Of a stretch of DNA of 64,000 nt, positions 49,205 through 57,384 are shown piece after piece. The DNA comes from Frigoriglobus tundricola (GTDB lineage Bacteria > Planctomycetota > Planctomycetia > Gemmatales > Gemmataceae). The notes beneath the pieces are model-generated. The model ran no database searches. It worked only from the letters and a program-made list of their open reading frames with translations, and had not been told where the DNA came from. A program made the translations under genes and the position numbers. Each line of letters starts with the position of its first letter. The first letter of the stretch is position 1. The stretch lies in NCBI RefSeq assembly GCF_013128195.2, contig NZ_CP053452.2, positions 8,556,001 to 8,620,000 of the forward strand, given 5' to 3'.

Positions 49205-49461
49205 CGGTGCCCCGCCGGGTGCACGGTCCGCGCGCCCGAGCGGGATGAGCGGGGGCCACGGGCCCCCGCGCGGTCTCGTCTGCAAGCCCCTCGTTTTTGT
49301 GCCCTGTGATCATACTGCGGTGGCAACGAGGGCGCCCCGCATCAATATCAACCACGAGGGCACGCCGGGCCGTCCCCGCCGTCCCGCGCGGCGCGCGCCG
49401 ATCCGTCTTTTCGTACCGCTTCGCACGTGGTAGTTTGCCGCCATTCGGATTGGAGAGACGT

Positions 49462-50049
49462 ATGCCCACCCGATGGCAATTCGCGCTCGGAGCCGCTGTG
49501 CTGGCAGTGGTTGTCGCCGCGCCGCTGGTTTACTCCGCGCACCAGAACACGGTGATGCGGAACTTCCGCGTGGTCGAAGACGGCGTGCTGTACCGCAGCG
49601 GGCAACTGACGCCGGCCGGGCTCGAACGGGTGCTGCACGACTATCGCATTAAAACGGTGGTCACCCTGCGCACGTCGCGTACCGCGGCTGCCCCTCCGGA
49701 CACCTGGGAAGAGGGCATTTGCGCGGCGAAGGGCCTGAACCACGTCCGCATCGTCCCGCGCGTGTGGGGCGCCGACGAGAAGGGCGAGATCCCGGCGGAA
49801 CAGGCCGTTCGGACGTTCCTTTCGGTGATGGAGAACAAGCAAAACCAGCCGGTTCTGGTTCACTGCTTCGCGGGCATTCACCGCACCGGCACGATGTGCG
49901 CCATCTTCCGCATGGAGTATCACGGGTGGACGCCCGAACGAGCGATGGCGGAAATGCAGCACTGCGGCTTCGCCCCGGAGGACATGCACGAACACATCGC
50001 GGTGTACCTGCGCGAGTACAAGCCGCACCGGAAGCCGAGGGCTCGGTAG
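49462..50049 (+). CDS. Dual-specificity / tyrosine protein phosphatase, membrane-anchored
   Basis: ATG 49462 follows GGAGAGACG. One N-terminal membrane helix (residues 6-26, FALGAAVLAVVVAAPLVY) anchors a PTP-like domain. The active site is HCFAGIHRTG at 134-143 (Cys135, Arg141), preceded by YRSGQLTPAGLERVLHDYRIK, the pattern of DSP/Tyr phosphatases (Siw14/DUF442-like). The catalytic domain is on the periplasmic or cytoplasmic side depending on topology, which cannot be decided by eye. Substrate unknown; other planctomycete members act on phosphoproteins or phosphoinositide-like compounds. Confidence 0.85.
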   Translation: MPTRWQFALGAAVLAVVVAAPLVYSAHQNTVMRNFRVVEDGVLYRSGQLTPAGLERVLHDYRIKTVVTLRTSRTAAAPPDTWEEGICAAKGLNHVRIVPRVWGADEKGEIPAEQAVRTFLSVMENKQNQPVLVHCFAGIHRTGTMCAIFRMEYHGWTPERAMAEMQHCGFAPEDMHEHIAVYLREYKPHRKPRAR

Positions 50050-50794
50050 GTCCGTAGAACGAACGCGGATTGTTCGCGCGGCCGAACCCCGACCGCTAGA
50101 ATGGGTCTGTGTTGTGAGCGGGCTCGGTGATGGAATTGGCAGACATGCAGGTATTAGAAGAAAAAAGCGAACGTTAGCTCATCTAGCGCGAATCACGGCA
50201 AAATGCTAGAAATCCCGTCCTTTCTTCCACTTGGCCGGGCGGCTCAAAAGGTCCGAAAACGTCCCAAAATGGTACCTCGAGGTTGTGATTACAACCGCTT
50301 CTCTGCCGGCTACCACTCTGGCACCTCGTCGTAACGGAAGCCTCGGTGGCCCATGCGTGCAATTTGCCTGTCACCGGCGGGTTCGCCAGGGCACTCGACC
50401 CACACTACGGTGCGGGACTGGACCACGCGACCGAGTGTTCCCACTGTGACAGCCCGATCCACGGGCTGATCGATCTTCGTAATCAGGTGACGGGAACGGA
50501 TGAATCCTCGGTGAATAACGTAGAGGTATGTACCCAGAGGCGGCGGACGATGCAGAAGATGCGCGAACGGGAAGTCCTCCTCGCCCCGTCGCGTGCCGTT
50601 GGTGAACAGCTCAACGAACGACGCGGGCTCTTCACGGGGGATCGTCGGCTTTGCTACGTTTTGGGCAAAACCGGCCCCAATGCGTATCAGACCGGGCTAA
50701 TGCGCATCAGACCTAACTCGATTCGCCTTGCAGCGAGGGGTGACTCTGGTTACGCAGGGCGTGTGTAGCCAATCAAAGATCGAAGGAGAGAGCT
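50050..50794. other. Region with tRNA-Leu remnant and no clear gene
   Basis: After the phosphatase stop, a TAGAAT-type -10 element at 50094 precedes the tRNA-Leu 5' half (50118-50159). The rest of this 745-base stretch has open frames (for example 50346-50768) without ribosome binding sites or known features. It looks like acquired or decayed DNA at a recombination site. Confidence 0.4.
50118..50159 (+). pseudogene. Truncated tRNA-Leu (TAG), 5' half only
   Basis: GCGGGCTCGGTGATGGAATT, then GGCAGACATGCAGGTATTAGAA, matches a tRNA-Leu acceptor 5' strand, D arm (GGAATTGGCAGAC), anticodon stem 5' strand and loop with TAG anticodon. The 3' stem should be ACCTG but reads GAAAA, and no T arm or acceptor follows. 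The break is at the anticodon arm, where tyrosine integrases cut, so an integration or deletion event is likely. Confidence 0.7.
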
Positions 50795-51217
50795 ATGCCT
50801 CTGGCATGTTTTCCCATTCTAATTTTGCTCGCCCCGACATTAGATACTGCGGTGCAGGTCACGATTCGGAGCGATGCCGGTGACAAGTACTACAGCGTCG
50901 GCATTACCAAAGCGGCGCTCGACAAAGCTCCCATCTGGAAGGACGACGCGGACACCCCGCCGCTTTCCGCTCGGAAGGCAATGAAGTTAGCGGCAGCGAT
51001 GAAGGACAAGTTGGTAAGGAACCCCGACGGTGGGCATTGGGAATTGGTGTCAATGTCGCTCGTTGAAGCGCGAGCGGGGCAGTGGTTCTGGCAGGCGAAT
51101 TACGAGTGGCTCAAGGACGGTGTGTTCACCGGAGCAGGCCGGCCGCACCTCCGGTTGGTCGTCCTGATGGACGGAACTGTGATCGAACCGGAAGCCATCG
51201 AGTATAAGCGGCGATGA
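50795..51217 (+). CDS. Small secreted protein, 140 aa
   Basis: ATG 50795 follows GAAGGAGAGAG, a strong ribosome binding site. A signal peptide (LACFPILILLAPTLDTAV) is followed by a small alpha/beta mature domain with VQVTIRSDAGDKYYSVGI and LRLVVLMDGTVIEPEA. No family is recognised. It is the first supported gene after the tRNA-Leu remnant, and faces the transposase remnant. Confidence 0.65.
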   Translation: MPLACFPILILLAPTLDTAVQVTIRSDAGDKYYSVGITKAALDKAPIWKDDADTPPLSARKAMKLAAAMKDKLVRNPDGGHWELVSMSLVEARAGQWFWQANYEWLKDGVFTGAGRPHLRLVVLMDGTVIEPEAIEYKRR

Positions 51218-51254
51218 AGTCAGGTTGACCAAACTCGCTCGGCTAAGGCGATGA

Positions 51255-51404
51255 TTAGACCGGTAACTCCTGCTTCTCCGACCAGAAGATCGACTCGATA
51301 CCCAACTCATGTTCCTCTTAAATGAGGACGCAGAGGTTGTGCGCCAGCAGTTTGCACAGCACTTCGTTGACCATCGCGGTATCCGTCTTCGAGCGGACGG
51401 CGTC
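51255..51404 (-). pseudogene. Transposase C-terminal remnant (DDE type) with internal stop
   Basis: Minus strand: DAVRSKTDTAMVNEVLCKLL and AHNLCVLI, then a TAA, then EEHELGIESIFWSEKQELPV and a stop. This corresponds to the end of IS4/IS5/IS1182-type transposases, where NEVLCKLLAHNLCVL is followed by Q-x-x-HELGI. The internal TAA is probably CAA mutated. Nothing of the rest of the transposase remains. Confidence 0.6.
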
Positions 51405-52025
51405 TTACTCGGGACCGATTACCTCAGTAATGTGGAAGCACGCGTCCAGCTTGCGGCACACGGCCGTTGGATCAGGAAATCCGACCTCCTGCGCCCAAGC
51501 GGCGACGCGCCGCAGGAACGCCCGGAGTTCCGCCTCGACACGGACCAACTCAGCCGCGAATCGCCCCCGCTCGAACTCGATGGCAAAGGCGCCCGTGTTA
51601 GGCCCACTGTCGGACCAAACCCGAACGGTATCGCCGTCCCACTCGATCCACGGCATCGGATCGTGACCCATCCAGGGCGATTCGGTGGACTCCATACCGG
51701 CCAGCCACTCCCGCCAACCTTCCAGACCGCAACAGCAACGGGGGCTAATAGCGCGCTTCCCCTCGGACACTTGAATCCCGCCCGGCAGAATCAACCCCTC
51801 TGCGGCAACCGCACCTGACAAGAGCCCACGGGCCGTCGGTTCGGCTTCGATGGAGTTGTAGCTAACGAGGTGAGCCATGACGGAGCCGACCTCGGTAAAG
51901 GTCATTCCGCCGGACAGCCGGATAAACGAGAGCGGTTCGAGATCCGCGATGAGCCACGGGGGCGACTCCTCGACTGATCGGATCTCGACGACGGGGTGCA
52001 GTTCCGGTAACGCAGCAACAGTCAA
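51405..52025 (-). CDS. Cassette-type gene of unknown function, 206 aa
   Basis: I do not recognise this protein. A TTG start at 52025 is preferred because AAGAGAGG sits nine bases upstream, next to an attC-like site. The product begins TVAALPELHPVVEIRSV and has a central PWMGHDPMPWIEWDGDTVRVW segment and a helical C-terminal part (AELVRVEAELRAFLRRV). Its orientation and its position next to site 52040-52129 are those of a gene cassette. Past its stop codon the frame continues into the transposase remnant. Confidence 0.6.
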   Translation of the reverse strand: MTVAALPELHPVVEIRSVEESPPWLIADLEPLSFIRLSGGMTFTEVGSVMAHLVSYNSIEAEPTARGLLSGAVAAEGLILPGGIQVSEGKRAISPRCCCGLEGWREWLAGMESTESPWMGHDPMPWIEWDGDTVRVWSDSGPNTGAFAIEFERGRFAAELVRVEAELRAFLRRVAAWAQEVGFPDPTAVCRKLDACFHITEVIGPE

Positions 52026-52039
52026 GTGCGCCTCTCTTG

Positions 52040-52129
52040 GCCGAACGTAAAGGCTCACCGGCCGCGCACGCCGCGATCGGCGTGTGAAACAAGTTATGTG
52101 CAGCGGTCCGGTGCGGCGTGGGGTTCGGC
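52040..52129 (-). repeat. attC-like recombination site A
   Basis: On the minus strand: R'' box GCCGAAC, L'' region GCCGCACCGGACCGC, then L' region CGCGGCCGGTGAGC and R' box GTTCGGC. The R boxes are reverse complements and the L pair has an extra unpaired base, as in integron attC sites. 90 bp. It starts four bases after the stop codon of the cassette gene at 52134, typical of integron cassettes. Confidence 0.75.
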
Positions 52130-52133
52130 ACTT

Positions 52134-52631
52134 TTACGAATCGACCGCGAAATAGCGGGCCAGCGTGGTGGCCACGGTCTCTTGCCGGGTGACGCATATG
52201 AGGTTGTCGCCCTCGGCGAGGTACGACTCGGGCCACCACTCCGCGAGTTGGCCCCAGAACCGCTCGACCGCGGATTGCTGCCCCTCATTTCCGGTGTCCG
52301 GCCGCAGAGAGAAGCCGCCGTAGTTCACGAACACCTCGGGGGCGTGCGAAGGCGGCGCATCCTCGAACACATACCACTCATCCCACCCGCCCCGCGGGAG
52401 CGACCACGGAGCCGGGGACTTGGGGCTAACTGCCAGAGAACCGACCTGTCGCCAGCCCGCTGCAAGCTCGTCGTCGGCCAACCGGAGCGGCCCGCTATCA
52501 AGGGAAGTCACAACTACGAATCGCTCGCGCACCAGATCGGGAACAGCCTCGACGAGATCGCCCAGCGACAGGCCGCTCGTCTGGAACCAGCGGAAACCAC
52601 ACCAGTCGCCGGTCCACCTCGCCCCGGTCAT
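52134..52631 (-). CDS. Cassette gene of unknown function, 165 aa
   Basis: ATG 52631 lies 16 bases after the R' end of attC-like site B (52647-52736), with an AGAGG ribosome-binding element in between. The 165-residue protein has a Trp-rich start (TGDWCGFRWFQTSGLSL), a VVVTSLDSGPLRLADDELAAGW segment and a EVFVNYGGFSL motif; it ends four bases before site A. No known family. Gene size, orientation and flanking sites match an integron cassette, in which such unknown small proteins are common. Confidence 0.7.
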   Translation of the reverse strand: MTGARWTGDWCGFRWFQTSGLSLGDLVEAVPDLVRERFVVVTSLDSGPLRLADDELAAGWRQVGSLAVSPKSPAPWSLPRGGWDEWYVFEDAPPSHAPEVFVNYGGFSLRPDTGNEGQQSAVERFWGQLAEWWPESYLAEGDNLICVTRQETVATTLARYFAVDS

Positions 52632-52646
52632 GCGATCGCCTCTGGT

Positions 52647-52736
52647 GCCGAACGAATATGCTCGCCGGCCGCGGCGTCCGCGGCCGGTGCGTCAAACAAG
52701 CTATTTGCAGCGGTCCGGTGCAGCGGCGGGTTCGGC
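52647..52736 (-). repeat. attC-like recombination site B
   Basis: Minus strand: R'' GCCGAAC, L'' CGCTGCACCGGACCGC, L' GCGGCCGGCGAGC, R' GTTCGGC. The L'' side keeps one unpaired G relative to L' (GCTGCA versus GCTCGC after pairing). 90 bp. It lacks a cassette gene in the 148 bases before the next gene, where a short unsupported frame lies. Confidence 0.75.
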
Positions 52737-52884
52737 TCTTAGAGAGACCCACGACACACACGAACGGCCAACTCTTAAGTTGCTGCCGAGAAGTTGCAAC
52801 TCTTGCTGAGCAACGAAAAACAAACTACGCGGCATATCGCACTGGTCGTGGCCGGTAATCTCGCGAGGCCGTCATCGGCCGCCG

Positions 52885-53331
52885 TCAATCGAAGAACACA
52901 TCCCAAAACCAGCCCTGCGGGTCGATCATGCAGACGAAGGCAAAACCACCGTAACCGATCAGCCCCAGAAGCGCACCGAGCCGGGAACTCCGCGTCCAAT
53001 TCACCAACCCGAAAAAGAGAACAAAGAGCCAGAATGGGAACAGCGCCAGGAGCAGAAAAAACCCTTCAGCTAAACAATGATCGAGGAGCCCGTTGTCCAT
53101 ATTCGCCCAGAATCGACCGTACTTTCCATTCGGTACGAACCCCAGGCGCGAGTAAATGATCCAGCAGAATGAATAGAACAGTACGACCCAGGTGATCGCC
53201 AGCGCTGGCACCGCGATCGCGAACGCCCCGAACAATCGCATTGCGGACTTCCGCATGTGGATGTTTCCGTGAATCGATCCAGGCCAAGATGCCGCGAGAT
53301 TGAGGGGCCAATTCCGGTCGGGATCACCCAT
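52885..53331 (-). CDS. Cassette gene encoding a small membrane protein
   Basis: A 148-residue reading from ATG 53331; starts at 53256 (MRKSAMRLFG) are also possible. Three hydrophobic segments are visible: AFAIAVPALAITWVVLFYSF, FFLLLALFPFWLFVLFF, and ALLGLIGYGGFAFVCMI. The frame upstream to 53439 runs through attC-like site C and is not protein. No family known. It stands between two attC-like sites but is followed by a longer gap than the other cassettes. Confidence 0.6.
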   Translation of the reverse strand: MGDPDRNWPLNLAASWPGSIHGNIHMRKSAMRLFGAFAIAVPALAITWVVLFYSFCWIIYSRLGFVPNGKYGRFWANMDNGLLDHCLAEGFFLLLALFPFWLFVLFFGLVNWTRSSRLGALLGLIGYGGFAFVCMIDPQGWFWDVFFD

Positions 53332-53393
53332 CGGGAGGGATGGCTGTCTACTCGAATTCGTCCCGTATCCCCTCGGTCGCTTTCTCGCCCGCC

Positions 53394-53506
53394 GCCGAAC
53401 GAATCCGCTCACCGGCCGGCCGCGACTCCAGTAACGCACACGGACGCAGAGTGAGCGAGCACAAACAAGGCCGATGGCCGGGTCCGCGTGCAGCGTGGGG
53501 TTCGGC
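53394..53506 (-). repeat. attC-like recombination site C
   Basis: Minus strand: R'' GCCGAAC, L'' ACGCTGCACGCGGACCC, L' CGGCCGGCCGGTGAGC, R' GTTCGGC, with a 113-bp total length. The central part contains a variable stem. It begins seven bases after the stop codon of the TIGR02996 cassette gene. Confidence 0.75.
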
Positions 53507-53513
53507 CGAGCGC

Positions 53514-54257
53514 CTACAGGTCCAAATCACGCCCAAACCGCGAGAGGTAGACTGCTCTCGCGATGTAATCCGCTCGTTGATATCCCCGGTATTCGGGGCG
53601 GTCTACTTCGAAGTCCCACAGTCCGGCGTCGATCCGTTGTTTCGGCTTGAGTCTCCGGTGCTTCATCTCCGCATCGTCGCATGTCTGAAGGTAATGATCG
53701 ATCTGTTCGGGATGGGCGCGGACCTGCTCGTAAAAGTCCCTCCCCTCCATCACAACCCAAGCCGCGAAGTCGTCGCCGTGATCCTCCGAGCAGCCGACCG
53801 TGAGGAAGGGGTGGCACTCGTCCCATGAACAAGGGTTGACGTAACACTTCGCGCCGTCAAACTGTTCGTGGTACTGGCGGAGCCGCTCCTCGGGCAGCGT
53901 CTCCAGTCGTCGGCAGAGGTCGCGCAGGCTCCGGTTAGCGGACTCCAGCAGCCGCCAGAACCACGGGTAGATTCGAGGAACCCGAGGGTCGCAGCCTACA
54001 CGGGTGACGTAGCCCACCCACAGCGAATCGAGTTCGCCCTCAAGTTCCAGATGGCGAGCCAGCAGTTCAGCAGGCACCGGGAGCTTGCCTCGTTCGTGCA
54101 GGCGGATTTCAACATCCAGGCGCAGATACTCCCCACGCGGGTCGTCCCGCTCATCGAGCCAGTCGGCGTAGACGAGTCGAAGAGTGTCGTCGTCCTTCTT
54201 GGCGTCGTCTTGCCAGCTCGCTTTAATCACTGCCAGGAACGCCGCATCTTCGTTCAC
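53514..54257 (-). CDS. TIGR02996-domain protein in a cassette
   Basis: GTG 54257 follows AGAGGGCGAAGG, next to attC-like site D. The N-terminal 50 residues are the TIGR02996 'repeat-companion' domain: EDAAFLAVIKASWQDDAKK, DDDTLRLVYADWLDERDD, PRGEYLRLD, known from Gemmata-type planctomycetes. The remaining 200 residues are helical then mixed (RLLESANRSLRDLCRRLE, DDFAAWVVMEGRDFYEQVR) and not recognised. In total 247 residues. Its location in an attC-bounded unit suggests that this domain, otherwise linked to leucine-rich repeats, can travel in cassettes. Confidence 0.75.
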   Translation of the reverse strand: MNEDAAFLAVIKASWQDDAKKDDDTLRLVYADWLDERDDPRGEYLRLDVEIRLHERGKLPVPAELLARHLELEGELDSLWVGYVTRVGCDPRVPRIYPWFWRLLESANRSLRDLCRRLETLPEERLRQYHEQFDGAKCYVNPCSWDECHPFLTVGCSEDHGDDFAAWVVMEGRDFYEQVRAHPEQIDHYLQTCDDAEMKHRRLKPKQRIDAGLWDFEVDRPEYRGYQRADYIARAVYLSRFGRDLDL

Positions 54258-54276
54258 GCGCCTTCGCCCTCTCTTC

Positions 54277-54389
54277 GCCGAATGATCCAGCTCACCGGAC
54301 CGGCCGCGACACCAGTAGCGCATACGGACGCGCAGTGAGTACCGAGAAACAAGCTACCTGGCCGGGGCTGGTGCAGCGTAGGGTTCGGC
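54277..54389 (-). repeat. attC-like recombination site D
   Basis: Minus strand: R'' GCCGAAC, L'' ACGCTGCACCAGCCCCGG, L' CGGCCGGTCCGGTGAGC, R' ATTCGGC (one base off). 113 bp, about 80 percent like site C by eye, including its centre. It starts eight bases after the stop codon of the 54397 cassette gene. Confidence 0.75.
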
Positions 54390-54396
54390 CTCCGGG

Positions 54397-54744
54397 CTAC
54401 GACCCCGGCGCAACGATGTCGAGTACCCGCTGGACCGGCACTCCGACCTGCCGTGCCCGGCCGATGGCACACGGTACGACGTAGTACGGGGAGTCGGAGT
54501 CGAACGGGTCGATGGCCGCCGTTTCGTTGTACAGGGTTTTGAGGCACAACTCCTCGAACACATACTGCCCTTGGCGGAGCGGGTCCGTGGTGGCGAGCCA
54601 ACGGCGGCGCACCTCGTCGAACAAGCGGTGCGCGTTCGGCCACTTCGTGGAGTCGGCCGCGAGGGCTGCAACCTGCGCTGCCGACTCGGGGTCGGATGCT
54701 CGCGGTTCGAATAGCCGGAGCAGTGAGGCGATTTCGACGGCCAT
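54397..54744 (-). CDS. Cassette gene of unknown function, 115 aa
   Basis: Starts at ATG 54744 (GTG 54750 is also possible, with GAGGAC upstream). A helical acidic-basic protein: AVEIASLLRLFEPRASDPES, HRLFDEVRRRWLATTDPLRQ, and a C-terminal VGVPVQRVLDIVAPGS. No family recognised. It is bounded by attC-like sites D and E, in the same orientation as its neighbours. Confidence 0.65.
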   Translation of the reverse strand: MAVEIASLLRLFEPRASDPESAAQVAALAADSTKWPNAHRLFDEVRRRWLATTDPLRQGQYVFEELCLKTLYNETAAIDPFDSDSPYYVVPCAIGRARQVGVPVQRVLDIVAPGS

Positions 54745-54766
54745 TCCCACCTGGAAGTCCTCTCTT

Positions 54767-54862
54767 GCCGAACGAACAAGCTCACGGGCCCGGCCGCGAT
54801 ACCAGCTTACGACAGATACGCCCGATGAGAGATGAGAACTAATTTACGCGGCCGGGTTCGGC
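54767..54862 (-). repeat. attC-like recombination site E, partly degenerate
   Basis: R' GTTCGGC at 54767 with L' CGGCCGGGCCCGTGAGC is clear. The R'' GCCGAAC at 54856-54862 lies within the last codons of the next gene (its stop codon is at 54844), so the gene's end overlaps the site. The L'' box lacks the usual GCTGCA. 96 bp. Confidence 0.55.
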
Positions 54863-55134
54863 GCCGCGCCGGGCTTGGCATCTGCGACCCATACCTCAGT
54901 TCCGATTGGCGCGTCCACTGGCAGCCACTCCGGGAACACCAACGCCCAAAAGGGCGTCGGGTTGGCATGGACTGGGTTGAGGCGCATCACTGACGCCCGG
55001 TGAGCGCTCCCATCTGGGCGACGCAACTCGAGCGCGTCACCGACCCGGAGACCGTGGTCGAGTTGGCCCGCGGACGGGAAGAGCCTCAGCCCGAGCCCCC
55101 GCGCCACGAAGCTGTCCCCGACGATGAACGCCAT
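54844..55134 (-). CDS. Cassette gene of unknown function, 96 aa
   Basis: ATG 55134 is preferred to the 55239 frame start, which passes through repeat-like DNA. The protein (MAFIVGDSFVARGLGLRL, RVGDALELRRPDGSAHRASV, WLPVDAPIGTEVWVAD) looks like a small beta-barrel, with a GTEVWVAD end similar to translation-factor or EF-Tu-like barrel strands; this is weak. It ends inside site E. A GTTCGGC at 55160 upstream suggests another half attC site. Confidence 0.6.
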   Translation of the reverse strand: MAFIVGDSFVARGLGLRLFPSAGQLDHGLRVGDALELRRPDGSAHRASVMRLNPVHANPTPFWALVFPEWLPVDAPIGTEVWVADAKPGAAPNPAA

Positions 55135-55366
55135 ACGCCACACGTCGCTGCCCCTCTGGTGCCGAACAGTGTTTATGCAGATCGGGATAACACCTGTAAT
55201 TCTCACGCTGATGCTAACGCTATTTGCCAGGAAAAGCAACGGTGTGGCCGTAGATCACCCGTCCCGTTCCCGTGTTATGCCGACAGGGCGGCGGGCTATC
55301 ACGGCCCGGTGTTATGCCGACCGGTGTTCGATCGCAGTCCGGGTCGCGATAGCCACGCTCGACGAC
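55135..55366. other. Short intergenic region with repeats of GTGTTATGCCGAC
   Basis: Contains a lone R'-like GTTCGGC at 55160-55166 and two direct copies of GTGTTATGCCGAC near 55275 and 55310. These may be degenerate recombination sites; no gene is supported. Confidence 0.4.
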
Positions 55367-56028
55367 TCACGCGGCCGGATCAAGCAGGTGCGGCCCCTCA
55401 TTCTTCGGGCTGTTCACGAGCGGGTTCGCCTCCGCCTCTTCCATCAGCTCCGACGGGTGCGGCTGCAGCAGCGCGTGAGCGGCCTTCGGCTTGGTGCCCG
55501 CTTCGAGCCACGCCGCGTAGTCGTCCGGAGCCAGTATCGCGGGCGTCCGGTCGTGAAATGGCCGCACCACGTCGTTCGCGGTCGTTGTGATGAGACAGCA
55601 GGTGAACGGGGCCGGCTTGTCGTCCACCTTCCACTTCGACCACAGCCCGGCGAACCCCATCACCCCACCGCCCTTGAGACGGAACCGGTGCGGGCGCTTC
55701 TTCCCGCCCTGGACGCACCACGCATAGGAGCCTGATGCCGGGAGAATGCAGCGTCGCTCCCGGAACGAGTCCGAGAACGTGGACAGGCCGGCGACGGTCT
55801 CGGCGTGGGCGTTGATGGGGCCGGGCTTGCCGTCGTTCGACCAGTTCGGCACCATACCCCACTTGAGCAGTGCCAGGCGCGTTTCGTAGGATCCGCCTTC
55901 GGGGCGACGACGGCGATCAGTTGGGACGGCGCAATGTTGTACCGGGCGGTGAGGGCCGGCGGCTGGTCGCGGCCGAATTGCCCGGCCAGCTCCTCCGGGG
56001 ATGCGGCCAGAACGAAGCGACCGCACAT
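55367..56028 (-). pseudogene. SRAP (YedK/HMCES-type) abasic-site protein with a frameshift
   Basis: ATG 56028 begins MCGRFVLAASPEELAGQF with the essential Cys2, then YNIAPSQLIAVVAPK in one frame. From about 55895 the sequence continues in another frame: GGSYETRLALLKWGMVPNW, then PINAHAETVA, ERRCILPASGSYAW and LITTTANDVVRPFHDRTPAIL, all standard SRAP segments ending at 55367. The break is at a CCCC run. A full-length SRAP protein crosslinks to abasic sites in single-stranded DNA. One base-count difference would restore the gene. Confidence 0.8.
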
Positions 56029-56159
56029 GGGATCGGGTCCGAGGGAGGGCGGGTCTTTGCGTACAGTGTTCCCGCGCCGCTCCGCCCCGCCCCGCCCCAT
56101 CGGTGCATCGCCTTGGCCCGTCCGCCCCGGGACGCGACGCCATCCGGACCGAACAGCCG

Positions 56160-56189
56160 TTACAACCGATCCACGGCGGGCGGTATACT
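56160..56189 (+). promoter_or_regulatory. Promoter separated from its gene by IS630
   Basis: TTACAA (56160-56165) and TATACT (56184-56189) are 18 bases apart, close to a housekeeping promoter. The IS630 element starts four bases after the -10 box; the TIGR02996 gene, which the promoter would serve, starts at 57385 beyond the element. Confidence 0.55.
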
Positions 56190-56190
56190 C

Positions 56191-57279
56191 CTAGTGTCCT
56201 GAGTCGGAAGTCCGTTCGCAAACCCTCTTGATGCGGTCGAGGATGGAATCGGCGTCGGCGACCCAGGCGAACGGCTTCGGGTCGGCATTGTGTTCGGCCA
56301 GGTACTCGGTGATCGCCTGCTCGAGGGCGTGGACACTTTTGAACACCCCGCGGCGGATCCGCTTCTCCGTGATCTCGGCGAAGAACCGCTCGACCTGGTT
56401 GAGCCACGAGCTGCTGGTCGGGATGAAGTGCAGGTGGTACTCGGGGTGCCGCACGAACCAGCGCTTGACGGCCGGCGTCTTGTGGGTCGCATAGTTGTCC
56501 AACACGATGTGCACGCTCACGCCCGGTTCCCGGGGTAGGGTGGCATCCACGTGGTCGAGGAACTTCAGGAACTCCTGGTGCCGGTGCCGCCGGTGGCACG
56601 TCCCGATCACCTTCCCGGTGGCCACGTCCAGGGCCGCGAACAGCGACGTGGTGCCGTGCCGCACGTAGTCGTGGGTGCCCCGCTCGACCTGGGCCGGGGT
56701 CATCGGCAGGACAGGCTGGGTGCGGTCCAGCGCCTGGACCTGGCTCTTCTCGTCCACCGACAGGACGATGGCCCGGTCCGGTGGGGCCAGGTACAACCCG
56801 ACCACGTCCCGGACCTTCTCCACGAAGTACGGGTCGGTGGACAGCTTGAACGTGTCGGCCCGGTGCGGCTTCAGCTCGAACGTGCGCCAGATCCGACTGA
56901 TGGTCGATTGCGACATCCCGGTGGCCTGGGCCATGCCCCGGGTGCTCCAGTGGGTGGCCGCTTTGGGCTTGGTCTCCAGGGTGGCGGTGACCACCCGCTC
57001 GACGTCGGCATCCGTGACCGTGCGCGGGGCGCCGGGCCGGGGCTCATCGACCAGGCCGTCGAGTCGCTGGGCGACGAACCGGTTCCGCCAGGTGCCCACG
57101 GTGGCCGCACAGACCCCGAGTTGGGAGGCGACGGCCTTGTTGCTGGTCTCGTCGGCACAGGCCAGGACGATCCGCGCGCGGAGCGCGAGTCGTTGGGTGC
57201 TCTTGGGCCGGTTGGCCCAGGTGGTGAGCTTCTGGCGCTCGTCATCGGACAGAATGAGGGCTGGTTTGGGGCGCGCCAT
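56191..57279 (-). CDS. IS630-family DDE transposase
   Basis: A 362-residue transposase with two N-terminal helix-turn-helices ([20 protein letters not shown], then [19 protein letters not shown]; later [20 protein letters not shown]) and the DDE_3 catalytic core: [17 protein letters not shown] with the first Asp, [15 protein letters not shown] with the second, and [15 protein letters not shown] with the Glu. The order and spacing are those of IS630 enzymes. It is intact and bounded by matched inverted repeats. Confidence 0.95.
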   Translation of the reverse strand: MARPKPALILSDDERQKLTTWANRPKSTQRLALRARIVLACADETSNKAVASQLGVCAATVGTWRNRFVAQRLDGLVDEPRPGAPRTVTDADVERVVTATLETKPKAATHWSTRGMAQATGMSQSTISRIWRTFELKPHRADTFKLSTDPYFVEKVRDVVGLYLAPPDRAIVLSVDEKSQVQALDRTQPVLPMTPAQVERGTHDYVRHGTTSLFAALDVATGKVIGTCHRRHRHQEFLKFLDHVDATLPREPGVSVHIVLDNYATHKTPAVKRWFVRHPEYHLHFIPTSSSWLNQVERFFAEITEKRIRRGVFKSVHALEQAITEYLAEHNADPKPFAWVADADSILDRIKRVCERTSDSGH

Positions 57280-57357
57280 TAGGGTCTCCTTTGCCCTACC
57301 CTACCGGCCCAGGAGACCCGGCGCAAGGTTATCTACCGAATTTTCGACTCAGGACAC
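56194..57357 (-). mobile_element. IS630-family insertion sequence, complete, 1164 bp
   Basis: Ends are GTGTCCTGAGTCG on both sides in inverted orientation, flanked by TA at 56192-56193 and 57358-57359, the standard target of the Tc1/mariner-IS630 group. It encodes one intact transposase on the minus strand. Its stop codon TAG includes the TA target. Confidence 0.93.
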
Positions 57358-57384
57358 TAGTGGCGACCCGCTCCGAGGTGTCCC

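Noticed and set aside
50346-50768. 140-residue plus-strand frame after the tRNA-Leu remnant
   Set aside because: No ribosome binding site, no domain; contains a HCDSP cysteine pair but nothing else of note. Left as non-coding.
52737-52884. 43-residue minus-strand frame between cassettes
   Set aside because: It reads into attC-like site B and has no supporting start signal.
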